Shown piece by piece: positions 16,293 through 25,888 of a stretch of DNA of 64,000 nucleotides. This stretch comes from Perlabentimonas sp964490015 (GTDB taxonomy: Bacteria > Bacteroidota > Bacteroidia > Bacteroidales > Tenuifilaceae), in the NCBI GenBank assembly GCA_964490015.1, contig CAZBBA010000010.1, positions 13,561-77,560 of the forward strand. The letters run 5' to 3'. A program made the position numbers and the translations under genes. Within the stretch, counting starts at the first letter, position 1. The number at the start of each line of letters is the position of its first letter. The notes beneath the pieces are model-generated. The model saw only the letters and a list, made by a program, of their open reading frames with translations, ran no database searches and was not told where the DNA came from.

Positions 16293-18917
16293 ATGACTTC
16301 AGGTGAGGCTAGACAGGCGTTTTTAGATTTTTTTAGGAGCAAAATTCATCAAATTGTGCCTTCGGCACCCATGGTGGTGAAAAACGATCCTACCCTAATG
16401 TTTACCAATGCTGGCATGAACCAGTTCAAGGATATTTTCCTGGGAAATACAGAGGCTAAGCACAAACGGGTGGCTAACTCCCAGAAATGCCTCCGCGTTT
16501 CGGGTAAGCATAACGATTTGGACGAGGTGGGTCACGATACCTACCATCATACCATGTTTGAGATGTTGGGCAATTGGTCGTTTGGCGATTACTTTAAAAG
16601 CGAGGCAATTGCTTGGGCGTGGGCGTTTCTGGTTGATGCGCTTAAGATTGATAGCTCAAATCTATACGCCACGGTTTTCGAGGGTAGCGCGGATGATGGA
16701 CTAGAGATGGATACCGAGTCGTTTGACTTGTGGGCAAAGTTCTTACCTAACGATAGAATATTAAAAGGTAACAAAAAGGATAATTTCTGGGAAATGGGCG
16801 ACTCAGGCCCTTGTGGACCCTGTTCTGAAATACACATCGATCTTCGAAGCGCCGATGAGCGTGCAAAAATTCCAGGAAGAGATTTGGTAAACCAAGGGCA
16901 TCCTCAGGTGGTTGAAATATGGAACCTTGTTTTTATACAGTTTAACCGCAAAGTCGATGGCTCTTTGGAGTGCCTTCCTGCCAAGCATGTTGATACGGGA
17001 ATGGGCTTTGAGCGTCTTTGCATGGCGCTGCAGGGAAAACAGAGCAACTACGATACTGATGTTTTTCAACCAATAATTCAGGAGATTGGCCGATTGTCTG
17101 GAGTTTCGTATGGTGCATCTGCCAAGTCGGATATAGCTATGCGCGTAGTTGCCGATCACTTACGCGCAGTTTCCTTCTCCATTGCCGATGGACAACTCCC
17201 TTCAAATGTGAAGGCAGGCTACGTAATTCGTCGAATTCTTCGAAGAGCTGTACGATATGGGTATACATTTCTGAATTTTCACGAACCTTTTATCAATAAG
17301 CTGATTCCCATTCTGGCCAAGCAAATGGGGCCCTGGTTCCCCGAGCTCGAGGCTCAGAAAGAGCTTATTACCAAGGTAATCTTCGAGGAGGAACAGTCGT
17401 TTTTAAGGACCCTCGAAACGGGAATTCGATTACTCGATGGAATTATCGAAAAAGCTAAAGCAACAGGTAAAAATCAGATTTCAGGCCACGACGCCTTTAT
17501 CCTTTACGATACCTACGGCTTCCCCTTCGACCTAACTGAACTTATCCTTCGCGAACATAATATGGTTGTGAGCAAGGATGATTTCGAAAAGGAGATGCAG
17601 GTGCAAAAGGATCGCTCGCGAAGCGTTGCTGCCGTTGAAACCCACGATTGGGTCGAGGTGATCCCTTCAACCGAAACGCAATTCATTGGCTACGATTCCT
17701 TTCAAGCAGAAATCCGTATTACCCGATACCGCACTGTTAAGCAGAAAGGAGCGGAGCAGTTTCACTTGGTTTTCGACAAAACTCCGTTCTACGCTGAGTC
17801 GGGTGGGCAGGTAGGCGATATGGGGAAAATTTACAGCGATTCGGAGACCATTTCTATTCAGAATACCATCAAGGAGAACAACCTGATTATCCACTTGGTG
17901 AATAAGTTGCCTATTGATCCGCAGAAAGTTTTCACAGCCGTGGTTGACATTGAGAAGCGTTTGAGTACAACCAATAACCACTCCGCAACGCACTTGTTGC
18001 ATTATGCTCTCAGGAAAGTTCTTGGCGCTCATGTGGAGCAAAAGGGGTCGCTGGTGCATCCCGATTACCTTCGATTCGACTTTGCCCATTTCCAGAAAAT
18101 GACCGATGAAGAGATTCGACAGGTTGAGATTTTGGTTAACAAGGCCATTAGAGCAAATACCTTGGTTGATGAGCATCGCGATGTTCCAATGGAGAATGCC
18201 CAGCAGATGGGAGCCATAGCCTTGTTTGGGGAGAAGTATGGAGATTCTGTGCGTGTGATCCGTTTTGGCGATTCGGTAGAGCTATGCGGAGGCACGCACG
18301 TTACGGCAACTGGAAATATTGGACTTTTCAAAATTGTATCCGAAGGAGCAATTTCTGCTGGTATTCGTCGAATTGAGGCCATCTCGGCGCAAAAGGCCGA
18401 GGAGTTCCTTTATCAACAGGTTGATGGCATAAAGCAGCTTAAATCGTTATTGGGGAATCCTCCAGAGCTAAACCCAGCGGTGGAAAAGTTGGTTGCCGAG
18501 AACACTGCGCTGCGCAAGCAGATTGAGCAGTTTACTAAGGAGCAGGTTAAGGCCATTAAGCACTCGCTTAAGGCTACCTGCGCTGCTCGCAATGGAGTAA
18601 ACATTATTGCCCAAAAAGTTGACATTGATAATGCTGAGTCAATTAAGGATTTGGCATATCAGCTACGCAACGAGGTGGAAAACCTTTTCCTTGTAATTGG
18701 TGCTGATCTGGGAGGCAAACCTCTTCTTACCGTAATGATTGCAGATTCGATAATTGCATCGAAGGGCGTTAATGCTTCTATTATTATCCGTGAGGCGGCC
18801 AAGGTGATGCAGGGTGGTGGAGGCGGCCAGCCATTTTATGCTACCGCTGGTGGAAAGAACCTTCAGCAGCTCGAGGCTGCAATAGCAAAAGCGGTTGAGA
18901 TTTTCGAGTCGTTGTAG
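16293..18917 (+). CDS. alaS: Alanyl-tRNA synthetase
   Basis: An 874-residue class II synthetase that charges tRNA-Ala. The catalytic domain (residues 1-~410) has FTNAGMNQFKD (motif 1 region) and MFEMLGNWSFGDYFK (motif 2). The tRNA-recognition helices follow. The editing domain holds the zinc-binding HSATHLLH near residue 565 and CGGTHV near residue 667. The C-terminal oligomerisation domain ends with GGGGGQPFYATAGG. All hallmark motifs are present and the length is normal. It is divergent from the M23 pair and is followed by a clear terminator. Confidence 0.98.
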   Translation: MTSGEARQAFLDFFRSKIHQIVPSAPMVVKNDPTLMFTNAGMNQFKDIFLGNTEAKHKRVANSQKCLRVSGKHNDLDEVGHDTYHHTMFEMLGNWSFGDYFKSEAIAWAWAFLVDALKIDSSNLYATVFEGSADDGLEMDTESFDLWAKFLPNDRILKGNKKDNFWEMGDSGPCGPCSEIHIDLRSADERAKIPGRDLVNQGHPQVVEIWNLVFIQFNRKVDGSLECLPAKHVDTGMGFERLCMALQGKQSNYDTDVFQPIIQEIGRLSGVSYGASAKSDIAMRVVADHLRAVSFSIADGQLPSNVKAGYVIRRILRRAVRYGYTFLNFHEPFINKLIPILAKQMGPWFPELEAQKELITKVIFEEEQSFLRTLETGIRLLDGIIEKAKATGKNQISGHDAFILYDTYGFPFDLTELILREHNMVVSKDDFEKEMQVQKDRSRSVAAVETHDWVEVIPSTETQFIGYDSFQAEIRITRYRTVKQKGAEQFHLVFDKTPFYAESGGQVGDMGKIYSDSETISIQNTIKENNLIIHLVNKLPIDPQKVFTAVVDIEKRLSTTNNHSATHLLHYALRKVLGAHVEQKGSLVHPDYLRFDFAHFQKMTDEEIRQVEILVNKAIRANTLVDEHRDVPMENAQQMGAIALFGEKYGDSVRVIRFGDSVELCGGTHVTATGNIGLFKIVSEGAISAGIRRIEAISAQKAEEFLYQQVDGIKQLKSLLGNPPELNPAVEKLVAENTALRKQIEQFTKEQVKAIKHSLKATCAARNGVNIIAQKVDIDNAESIKDLAYQLRNEVENLFLVIGADLGGKPLLTVMIADSIIASKGVNASIIIREAAKVMQGGGGGQPFYATAGGKNLQQLEAAIAKAVEIFESL

Positions 18918-18934
18918 ATAAAACCGAATAAAAC

Positions 18935-18961
18935 AAAAAAGGGGCGAGAGCCCCTTTTTTT
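18935..18961. terminator. Bidirectional terminator between alaS and the TlpA-like gene
   Basis: GGGGC-GAGA-GCCCC (18941-18954) is flanked by an A-run on the left and a T-run on the right, so it can end transcripts from either side. It lies between two converging genes. Confidence 0.92.
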
Positions 18962-18984
18962 GTGTAGGTAGGTATCCTGTGGAA

Positions 18985-20085
18985 TTAATCTAGCAGCTCG
19001 GCAAGTTTCTTGGCCAACTCGTCGCCACGAAGGTTTTTTGCAATAATCTTTCCATCGGGGCTAATGAGCAAGCTAGCGGGGATCGATTGAATTCCGTACA
19101 TCTTGGCTACGGGGTTTTCCCATCCAGTAATATCCGAAACTTGCGACCAAGCCAACCCATCGGTTGAAATAGCGTCGAGCCACTCTTGCCTGCGACGGTC
19201 AAGAGATACTCCAAATATATCAAATCCTTTATCCTTATATTGGTTGTAAAGGTTCACAAGATTTGGGTTCTCGCGACGACAAGGAGTACACCAGCCAGCC
19301 CAGAAATCAAGAAGGATGTAGTTTTTGCCTGTAAGCGAAGAGAATGTGATTAGGTTACCATCGGGATCGGGATGGGTGAAGTCCATAAAGGGTTGCCCCA
19401 CGGCAGTTAAACGCTCCACATCTATCTTCTCGTTAAGCGCTTTCACAAAGGGTGACTCCTGGATGCTTTTTGGGAATTTTGCCACGATGCTTTCCAATTC
19501 GGCAAACTCAATATTGCCAGCAAGTTGGGTTAGTACAATGTATGCCGATAGCACCGAATTGGTGTTCGCTAGTGCAAACGCCTTAACCGCTTCCGTCATT
19601 TTATCGCTTTCGGCCATAAATTCATCGCGGAGTTCGGTTTCCATTTCTGGCGTAAGAGTTCCGTCCATGGCTGCCATCTGAAATTTTTGCTGAATGGCCA
19701 TTAGGGGTTGCGAGGCCTCTTCTTGCAGCGTATTGAACTCCTTAAGCAAGTCCTGAGTTGCTGAACCCTTAATTTCGCTAGACATGATATTGTCGATATT
19801 TCCAGTTATGGTTATTTTGGAGCTCTCGAGGAAAAGGATTAGACGATCCTCGGGCATGGTAAAGTCGATGGCATAAATATCGGGAACGGCTAAGCTACCC
19901 TTGAACTGAAATTTTCCGCCCATCATCATCGTAGAATCAACGGTAATAAGTTCGTTTTCCTGCATGGTTTTTAAAAGAACCATTTGATCGGTTGCGCCTT
20001 CAATGGTGCCAGTAATTTTGTACTCGTTCGATGAGCACGAAATAAGCAGCAGTGCTGCTGAAGCGATTGCTAGTAGTCTTTTCAT
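18985..20085 (-). CDS. TlpA/ResA-like thiol-disulphide lipoprotein with DUF4369
   Basis: A 366-residue lipoprotein, with a lipobox around LLLISCSSN (Cys at about 17). Residues ~25-120 are a DUF4369-type beta domain. A helical linker follows, and residues ~225-366 are a thioredoxin-like domain of the AhpC/TSA-TlpA type. The redox motif is WCTPC in FWAGWCTPCRRENP. It is membrane-tethered, probably in the periplasm, and should reduce or exchange protein disulphides. This arrangement is very common in Bacteroidota; its partner protein is not evident. It appears to be transcribed alone or after meaB (41 bases). Confidence 0.9.
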   Translation of the reverse strand: MKRLLAIASAALLLISCSSNEYKITGTIEGATDQMVLLKTMQENELITVDSTMMMGGKFQFKGSLAVPDIYAIDFTMPEDRLILFLESSKITITGNIDNIMSSEIKGSATQDLLKEFNTLQEEASQPLMAIQQKFQMAAMDGTLTPEMETELRDEFMAESDKMTEAVKAFALANTNSVLSAYIVLTQLAGNIEFAELESIVAKFPKSIQESPFVKALNEKIDVERLTAVGQPFMDFTHPDPDGNLITFSSLTGKNYILLDFWAGWCTPCRRENPNLVNLYNQYKDKGFDIFGVSLDRRRQEWLDAISTDGLAWSQVSDITGWENPVAKMYGIQSIPASLLISPDGKIIAKNLRGDELAKKLAELLD

Positions 20086-20126
20086 TTTACTTTTTTTGCT
20101 TGTTAACAGATTATAGTGAATTATGT

Positions 20127-21215
20127 TTAAAGTGACTTGTAGAATTCCAGCACTCGCTTGGCCGCAGCAAATGAGCTAATCCGGTCGTTGAGGACATCCA
20201 TTTCGGCCTTTTCAAGAACTTTCTGAACCTCATGGTTGTTGAAAAGATCATCTTTAAGCGATTCGGTTATGGATTGAAACATCCAGTACTTTGATTGGTT
20301 CAACCGTCGGTTCTGGAAATATCCGGATTGTTTGGTTGTACTCACGTAATCAAGTATTTCGTCCCAAATATCTCTTATACCCAGCTGGCTAACCGAGGAA
20401 CAGGTTTTTACCCTTGGAAACCAGCCCGAATCGGGCTTAGGGAAAAGGTGCAAAGCATTCTCGTACTGAACCTTTGCCATTTTGGCTTTTTGTATATTCT
20501 CCCCATCGGCTTTGGTGATTGCTATCAGATCGGCCATTTCCATAATTCCCCGTTTAATCCCCTGTAGTTCATCGCCCGCACCTGCTAGCATTAGCAGCAG
20601 AAAAAAATCGACCATTGAGTGCACTGCGGTTTCGCTTTGTCCAACACCAACAGTTTCTATAAATATTGTATCGAATCCGGCTGCCTCGCAAAGAATGATC
20701 GATTCGCGGGTTTTCCGAGCCACACCACCCAACGAACCTGCCGATGGTGATGGGCGAATAAACGCGTTGGGATCGTTGCAAAGGGTCTCCATCCGGGTTT
20801 TATCGCCCAGTATGCTACCCTTGCTGCGTTCGCTGCTGGGGTCGATGGCCAAAACGGCCAACCTTCCTCCAGCACTGGTAATGGTGCTTCCTAGCGCTTC
20901 AATAAAGGTGCTTTTACCTACACCGGGAACACCAGTAATTCCAATTCTAACGGATTTTCCAGCATGCGGTAGGCATTGTTCAATTACGCGCTGGCCTAAC
21001 TCAAAATGGCTAGGCAACGAACTTTCAATAAGCGTAATGGCCTGACTTAAAATAGATATATCGCGGCTAAGTATTCCATCGACGTATTGATGTAACTCAA
21101 GCGGTTTCCGCTTAAGCTGTTTTAAGCGCGAAATGACATTGCTATTTACTGATGGAGGTTGTTCAACACCTGGGTTTACGGTAAGTGCAGATTTAAAGCC
21201 ATCCTTTTTAGTCAT
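20127..21215 (-). CDS. meaB: Methylmalonyl-CoA mutase-associated GTPase MeaB
   Basis: A 362-residue G3E-family GTPase of the MeaB/ArgK group. The P-loop is GVPGVGKST at about residue 96. ETVGVGQSE is the Mg/switch region, and TKADGE in IAITKADGEN is the base-recognition NKxD equivalent. MeaB chaperones B12 loading and protects methylmalonyl-CoA mutase, so the organism probably has the propionate/methylmalonyl route. The mutase genes themselves are not in this window. Length and motifs are normal. Confidence 0.94.
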   Translation of the reverse strand: MTKKDGFKSALTVNPGVEQPPSVNSNVISRLKQLKRKPLELHQYVDGILSRDISILSQAITLIESSLPSHFELGQRVIEQCLPHAGKSVRIGITGVPGVGKSTFIEALGSTITSAGGRLAVLAIDPSSERSKGSILGDKTRMETLCNDPNAFIRPSPSAGSLGGVARKTRESIILCEAAGFDTIFIETVGVGQSETAVHSMVDFFLLLMLAGAGDELQGIKRGIMEMADLIAITKADGENIQKAKMAKVQYENALHLFPKPDSGWFPRVKTCSSVSQLGIRDIWDEILDYVSTTKQSGYFQNRRLNQSKYWMFQSITESLKDDLFNNHEVQKVLEKAEMDVLNDRISSFAAAKRVLEFYKSL

Positions 21216-21301
21216 GATGAAAATTAGATAGAATACGCGGCTAAGGTAGACATTTTTTAGCTAAAGGCAGCCCAAAGGGGCTAATCTAAAGTTAAATGTC
21301 C

Positions 21302-23848
21302 TTAAACCCTAACCCCAAACACAACTATATCGTCAATTTGCTCAATGGAACCACGCCAGCTGAGGTGTTCCTGGTGAAGTATCTCCTTTTGCTCCTCCAT
21401 GGGCTTATGGTGTATGTCGAGTAGCAGCTGCTTAAACCGCTTCGACATAAACTTTCTGCCATCCTCACCACCGAACTGATCGGGAAACCCGTCGGAGAAC
21501 ATGTAGAAAACATCCCCTTCTTTAAGATCAATCTCGTGGTTTGTAAATGGTTTGTGATCGGTAATGTGAATGGCAACGGGCATCTTATCAGCCTTGTACT
21601 CAATTACCTCTTCGTTTCTTATTAGGACAAGTGGGTTGTAGGCTCCAGCCCATTCCAGCTTCATGTTTTCTAAATCCAGCATACTAAGGGATATATCCAT
21701 TCCATCTTTCTGCTCATCCTTTTTCCCGGTTTGCGAGAGGGTAAGTTTTACAAATTCTCTTAGCCTATTGAGAATCTCGGCGGGCTGCATAATTCCTTCC
21801 TTGTTTACAATCTCGTATAGGAACGAAACGCCCAGCATGCTCATAAATGCACCGGGAACGCCATGTCCTGTGCAGTCGGCTGCCACTAAAACCATCTTAT
21901 TGCCAAGGCGAGTAAACCAGTAAAAGTCTCCGCTCACAATATCGCGGGGGAGGAAAAGCACAAAGTGCTCCTTGAGGGCTTCGGAAAGAATTGTGGGTGA
22001 GGGTAGAACGGCAGTTTGTATTCGGCTGGCGTACCTAATGCTATCGGTAATCTCCTGTTTCTGGTGTGAGATAAGCTCGTTTTTCTCCTCAAGTATTTTA
22101 TTAGCTCGTTGTTTCTGCCTAACCATATTTATTAGTAGCATGGCAAAAGCCAGAATAACAATTATACCCCCAATGGAAATGGCGATTGTAAGGCGTTGGC
22201 GTTGGATAACGGAATGCTGAAGTTCTCGTTCGTTATTTAAAAGTTTAATCTCCTGCTCCTTCTTCTCGGTCTCGTATTTGGTCTGCATCTCGGTGATAAT
22301 CTTTTGGCTCTGCTCCGAGAAAAGTTCATCTTTTATTTTATTAAAAGCTTTGATATGCTTAATGGCCTTTGGTAGATTTCCAATCTCTTCGTAGATTCTT
22401 GCTAACCGCTGGTGAGCGTGTCGCATCATATCCATAGTACCCAGACTGGTGAAAATCTTTAAGCTTTGGGTTAGGGTTTGCTCTGCATTTTCGTAATCCT
22501 TAATTCGCGAGTAGTACTCACCGTAGTAAAGCAGCACTAAGGCGATATCGGGTTGGCTATTGGTTTCGCGAGCAATGCGCAGGGCTTTGTTAAAGTGTTG
22601 AGTAACTTCGCTCCAGTTACGGGTGTATATTAGGTGTGTCCCCAGATTTATGTTTACGTTCATTATTTCCTGAACTCTTTCCTCCTCCTCAAATATCTTA
22701 AGGGCCTGCCTATAGTATTCAAATGTTTTATGGAAAGCTTCTCTAATGGTATCGGGAGGCAGGAGGATAAGGGAGTCTTCCCAGTATTCACCAAAGCGGG
22801 CTACAAATTCATTAACAGCCAGATTTGAATAGGTATTGGCAATGTTGTTTAGCGACTCAGCAATTTTTCTATTATCATTATTATCCTGATAAATAGCCAA
22901 TGCCGCCTCGTGGAAGTTAAGTGCTCTTATATAGTTCACCTCATTTTCTTTCACGGAGAGCAAACTTCTCGAAAGGCTTATGTAAACCAGGCCTATTTCA
23001 GTACTGTTAGCGGCAATTGATCGCTTATCGTTTAGCTGTTCAGAGTACTTTAAACTTTTCTGGTATTGCTCCAGGGCTAATTGGTAGTTGCCTATAGTCC
23101 TGTGAGTTCGTCCCAGCATGTGATGCGAGGCGATTAGACTTTCGAAATCGTTTACAGATTCCTGAATCTCAATCCCTTTCAAGTAGTATTCGATAGATTT
23201 TTGGTAGTTGGCCATATCATAGTACTGACGGCCCAAGGCAAAATATACGTTTATAAGACTTTTGGGGTCGCCTGTGGGAGAAACAAGGTCAAGGGCTTTA
23301 TAGCAGAGTTGTAGCGCCTCATCTTGCTCGTAAAGGCTATTGTTGATCTCAGATAAGTTTAGTAGGGCTTCGGCTTGTTCAAGCTTGTCGTTAGCAAGCA
23401 CGGCTGCTTCGTATGCTTGTTGAGAGTATTGTTTCGATTTCTCAAGTGAATCTTGATAAAAGTACGACGTGCCAATATTTCTAAGTATTTCAGCAGTTTT
23501 CTTGTTATCGGAGAGTTCTTTGACAATTTCTAGCGCATCGAAATAGTAGGTGAGCGATTGCGCTTCGTCGTAACTAAGGAAGTAATATCTTCCAATGGCA
23601 AAAAGAGCATCTGCTTGTCCTCTTCTATCTTTCTGCTTACACGCCACTTCATAGGCTTGATTGGCGAACTGTAAACTCTTTTCGTTATCTCTGAAGACCT
23701 GGCTTAACTCGATAAGTACACTTATTTTATCAGCTTCTTTTGCCTTGTCGAGGACCTGCAATAGGCTATCAACTTTGTTGGTGTTTTCTTGCCCCACCAA
23801 AAGAATTGGCATAAAAATCAGAAGAAGGAGTATATATCTGCGAAACAT
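21302..23848 (-). CDS. TPR-SpoIIE PP2C-type phosphatase
   Basis: An 848-residue membrane signalling protein. A signal peptide (to about 19) is followed by about ten tetratricopeptide repeats (about 30-510), a coiled coil, one membrane span (about 555-580, AISIGGIIVILAFAMLLI) and a second short coil. The C-terminal SpoIIE/PP2C phosphatase domain (about 625-848) has the metal-binding Asp residues in VSGDFYW, ADCTGHGVPG and FSDGFPDQFGG. The periplasmic TPR part probably senses or binds a partner and controls a cytoplasmic Ser/Thr phosphatase that acts on an anti-sigma-antagonist type substrate. This plan is widespread in Bacteroidota; the substrate is not encoded nearby. Confidence 0.92.
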   Translation of the reverse strand: MFRRYILLLLIFMPILLVGQENTNKVDSLLQVLDKAKEADKISVLIELSQVFRDNEKSLQFANQAYEVACKQKDRRGQADALFAIGRYYFLSYDEAQSLTYYFDALEIVKELSDNKKTAEILRNIGTSYFYQDSLEKSKQYSQQAYEAAVLANDKLEQAEALLNLSEINNSLYEQDEALQLCYKALDLVSPTGDPKSLINVYFALGRQYYDMANYQKSIEYYLKGIEIQESVNDFESLIASHHMLGRTHRTIGNYQLALEQYQKSLKYSEQLNDKRSIAANSTEIGLVYISLSRSLLSVKENEVNYIRALNFHEAALAIYQDNNDNRKIAESLNNIANTYSNLAVNEFVARFGEYWEDSLILLPPDTIREAFHKTFEYYRQALKIFEEEERVQEIMNVNINLGTHLIYTRNWSEVTQHFNKALRIARETNSQPDIALVLLYYGEYYSRIKDYENAEQTLTQSLKIFTSLGTMDMMRHAHQRLARIYEEIGNLPKAIKHIKAFNKIKDELFSEQSQKIITEMQTKYETEKKEQEIKLLNNERELQHSVIQRQRLTIAISIGGIIVILAFAMLLINMVRQKQRANKILEEKNELISHQKQEITDSIRYASRIQTAVLPSPTILSEALKEHFVLFLPRDIVSGDFYWFTRLGNKMVLVAADCTGHGVPGAFMSMLGVSFLYEIVNKEGIMQPAEILNRLREFVKLTLSQTGKKDEQKDGMDISLSMLDLENMKLEWAGAYNPLVLIRNEEVIEYKADKMPVAIHITDHKPFTNHEIDLKEGDVFYMFSDGFPDQFGGEDGRKFMSKRFKQLLLDIHHKPMEEQKEILHQEHLSWRGSIEQIDDIVVFGVRV

Positions 23849-24044
23849 CGATATGGTTATTTTACACCAAAGTAAGTAAAAAAAAGCATACTATCTTTTA
23901 AAAACTCATAATTATTGGTTTTTTTTAAGTGTAACTAGTGTTGTTCGCCTTTTTAGCAGGATTAAGTGCTGGTTATTAGCTTATGGCGCTTGCAAAGATA
24001 GTATCTATTAATTTGCGGTGTGTTATGGAACAATTACCCTATTT

Positions 24045-24074
24045 TTGTGTTTTGTTGAATTGTAACTAATTTTG
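24045..24074 (+). promoter_or_regulatory. Promoter of the znu operon
   Basis: TTG (24045-24047) and TAATTTTG (24067-24074) are separated by 19 bases, a good Bacteroidota promoter match, about 29 bases before the znuA start. I see no convincing Zur palindrome. Confidence 0.55.
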
Positions 24075-24102
24075 GTTGTATTTAATTCTCAATTCAAGTT
24101 TT

Positions 24103-24987
24103 ATGAAAAGGTTTTTTTTAGTTGTTCTTGTATTACCACTATCACTGGCAGGCTGTATTTCGCATCATCAACCCAATACAAAGCCTGGTGTAGTAGTAAG
24201 CATATCGCCCCAAAAGTACTTTGTTGAACGCATAGCCGATACTCTTGTGCGGGTTGAGGTTATGGTGCCTGCCGGATCGAGCCCCGAAACTTACGAGCCT
24301 ACAGCATCTCAGCTAAAATCGCTCAATCATTCCGCGGTCTATTTCTCATTGGGCTTGCTCGATTTTGAGATTTCGATGCTTACAAATATTCAAAAGCAAA
24401 ATCCTAGCCTTCTGGTAATAGATCATTCAACGGATTTGAGTCTGCTCGAAGGAGTTTGTAGCGGGCACCATCATCACGGCCACTCACATAGCCATGGACA
24501 CGATCCACATGTTTGGAGTTCGCCTGCTGAGGTTAAAAAGATGGTGGGAGCTATCACAAGCGTTTTAGTTGAAAAGTTTCCCCAGCATGCTTCAATTTTT
24601 GACACCAATGCTCAAGCATTTCTAACCGATATTGATTCGTTGGATGTTCATATTCAGCGTGAACTCGCCAGTACTCCATCAAAAAAGTTTTTCATTTTTC
24701 ACCCCGCACTTACTTACTATGCAAGGGATTATGGGCTAACACAGGTTTCTCTCGAGGAGGACGGAAAAGCTCCATCAATGAAACACTTTAAAGCAGTGCT
24801 CAGCACTGCACGTCAGCAGGGGGCAAATACTATCTTTATACAGAAGGAGTTTGATGCTAACACCGCCAAAACTGCAGCTTCCGATATTGGAGGAAAAGTT
24901 GAGGTGATTGATCCGTTAGATGAGAATTGGTTAAAGAATATGTACCATATCACAACTCTACTTAGCAGTGCGCTGAGAGGGGAGTAG
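24103..24987 (+). CDS. znuA: Metal ABC transporter substrate-binding lipoprotein (ZnuA-like)
   Basis: A 294-residue lipoprotein, started at MKRFFL (24103) so that the signal peptide ends in the lipobox LAGC. It belongs to the cluster A-I metal-binding proteins. A His-rich loop (GHHHHGHSHSHGHD) and the ligand HVW follow residue ~115, with a further His in FHPALTYY and an acidic ligand in VIDPLD near the C-terminus. The His-rich loop favours zinc over manganese. It should capture the metal in the periplasm and pass it to the permease encoded by the third gene of the operon. Confidence 0.92.
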   Translation: MKRFFLVVLVLPLSLAGCISHHQPNTKPGVVVSISPQKYFVERIADTLVRVEVMVPAGSSPETYEPTASQLKSLNHSAVYFSLGLLDFEISMLTNIQKQNPSLLVIDHSTDLSLLEGVCSGHHHHGHSHSHGHDPHVWSSPAEVKKMVGAITSVLVEKFPQHASIFDTNAQAFLTDIDSLDVHIQRELASTPSKKFFIFHPALTYYARDYGLTQVSLEEDGKAPSMKHFKAVLSTARQQGANTIFIQKEFDANTAKTAASDIGGKVEVIDPLDENWLKNMYHITTLLSSALRGE

Positions 24988-25065
24988 GAATGTATCAACT
25001 AATTTATGTTTGCAAGTAAACTTTTTATAAACACACTAACTGGTTCGTTATACAATTAAGAGTAA

Positions 25066-25812
25066 ATGTCCAAAATATTAGACATTGTTTCAGCATCTGT
25101 TGGATATGGTCATGATGTTATCCTTAAGGGTGTTAATCTTACCATCTCCGATTTTGATTTTATTGGGGTAATTGGACCTAATGGAGGCGGGAAGACAACG
25201 CTACTTAAGCTCCTTTTGGGCGAGTTAAAGCCCATTAAAGGTAAGGTAACACATTATCCATTAACCCCCAATGAGGCACTTTTTGGATATCTTCCACAGA
25301 TGTCCACCATCGATAAGCGATTCCCAATAACCGTTTTGGATGTTGTTCTTTCAGGACTTCTGGGTCGGCGCGGAGTTACTGGTCGTTTTACATCAAACGA
25401 TAGGCGATTGGCTGCCGATTTGCTTAAGCGAGTGGGTATTGAAAACCTTAAGGGAAAGGCCATAGGTGAGCTGTCGGGCGGTCAGCTGCAAAGGGCCTTT
25501 TTAAGTAGAGCCCTAGTTTCTCACCCCCGGTTATTAATTCTCGATGAGCCTAACACATACGTCGATAACAAGTTCGAGAAGGAACTTTACGAGCTGCTTA
25601 AGGAGTTAAATAAGGAGATGGCCATTATTATGGTATCGCACGATTTGGGAACTATTACCTCGCATGTTAAAACCATAGCCTGTGTTAATCGAAATCTACA
25701 TTACCATCCATCAAATACAATAACCTCCGATCAGCTTGCAGCCTATGATTGTCCAATTCAAATCATTGCCCACGGCCCCGTTCCTCATACTGTGTTAGGC
25801 ACGCATAGCTAA
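25066..25812 (+). CDS. znuC: Metal ABC transporter ATPase (ZnuC-like)
   Basis: A 248-residue ABC ATPase. The Walker A is GPNGGGKTT, the Q-loop is in YLPQ, the signature is LSGGQLQR, the Walker B is LLILDEP and the switch His is in MVSHDLG. It powers metal import together with the neighbouring permease and binding protein. The gene lies 78 bases after znuA. Confidence 0.94.
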   Translation: MSKILDIVSASVGYGHDVILKGVNLTISDFDFIGVIGPNGGGKTTLLKLLLGELKPIKGKVTHYPLTPNEALFGYLPQMSTIDKRFPITVLDVVLSGLLGRRGVTGRFTSNDRRLAADLLKRVGIENLKGKAIGELSGGQLQRAFLSRALVSHPRLLILDEPNTYVDNKFEKELYELLKELNKEMAIIMVSHDLGTITSHVKTIACVNRNLHYHPSNTITSDQLAAYDCPIQIIAHGPVPHTVLGTHS

Positions 25813-25837
25813 GTACATTCTATTAACCATCACCCAA

Positions 25838-25875
25838 CTAATCAATCATTCAATCATTCAATCATTCAATCACCC
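25838..25875 (+). repeat. Short AATCATTC tandem repeat between znuC and znuB
   Basis: About four copies of an 8-base AATCATTC-type unit lie in the 76-base gap between the two genes. It is a simple repeat that could vary in copy number and change the spacing of the two cistrons. The period is 8, unlike the 7-base arrays further right. Confidence 0.7.
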
Positions 25876-25888
25876 GACAGCCGACAAA

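Noticed and set aside
17667..18176. 169-residue minus-strand frame over alaS
   Set aside because: It is antisense to the conserved alaS editing domain and has no independent evidence.
20482..21045. 187-residue plus-strand frame over meaB
   Set aside because: It is antisense to a gene with clear MeaB motifs; its composition (Ser, Pro, Ile rich) is that of a shadow frame.
23849..24044. Zur-type operator before znuA
   Set aside because: I looked for an AT-rich palindrome around the promoter and found none convincing. Zinc regulation is likely but not visible.
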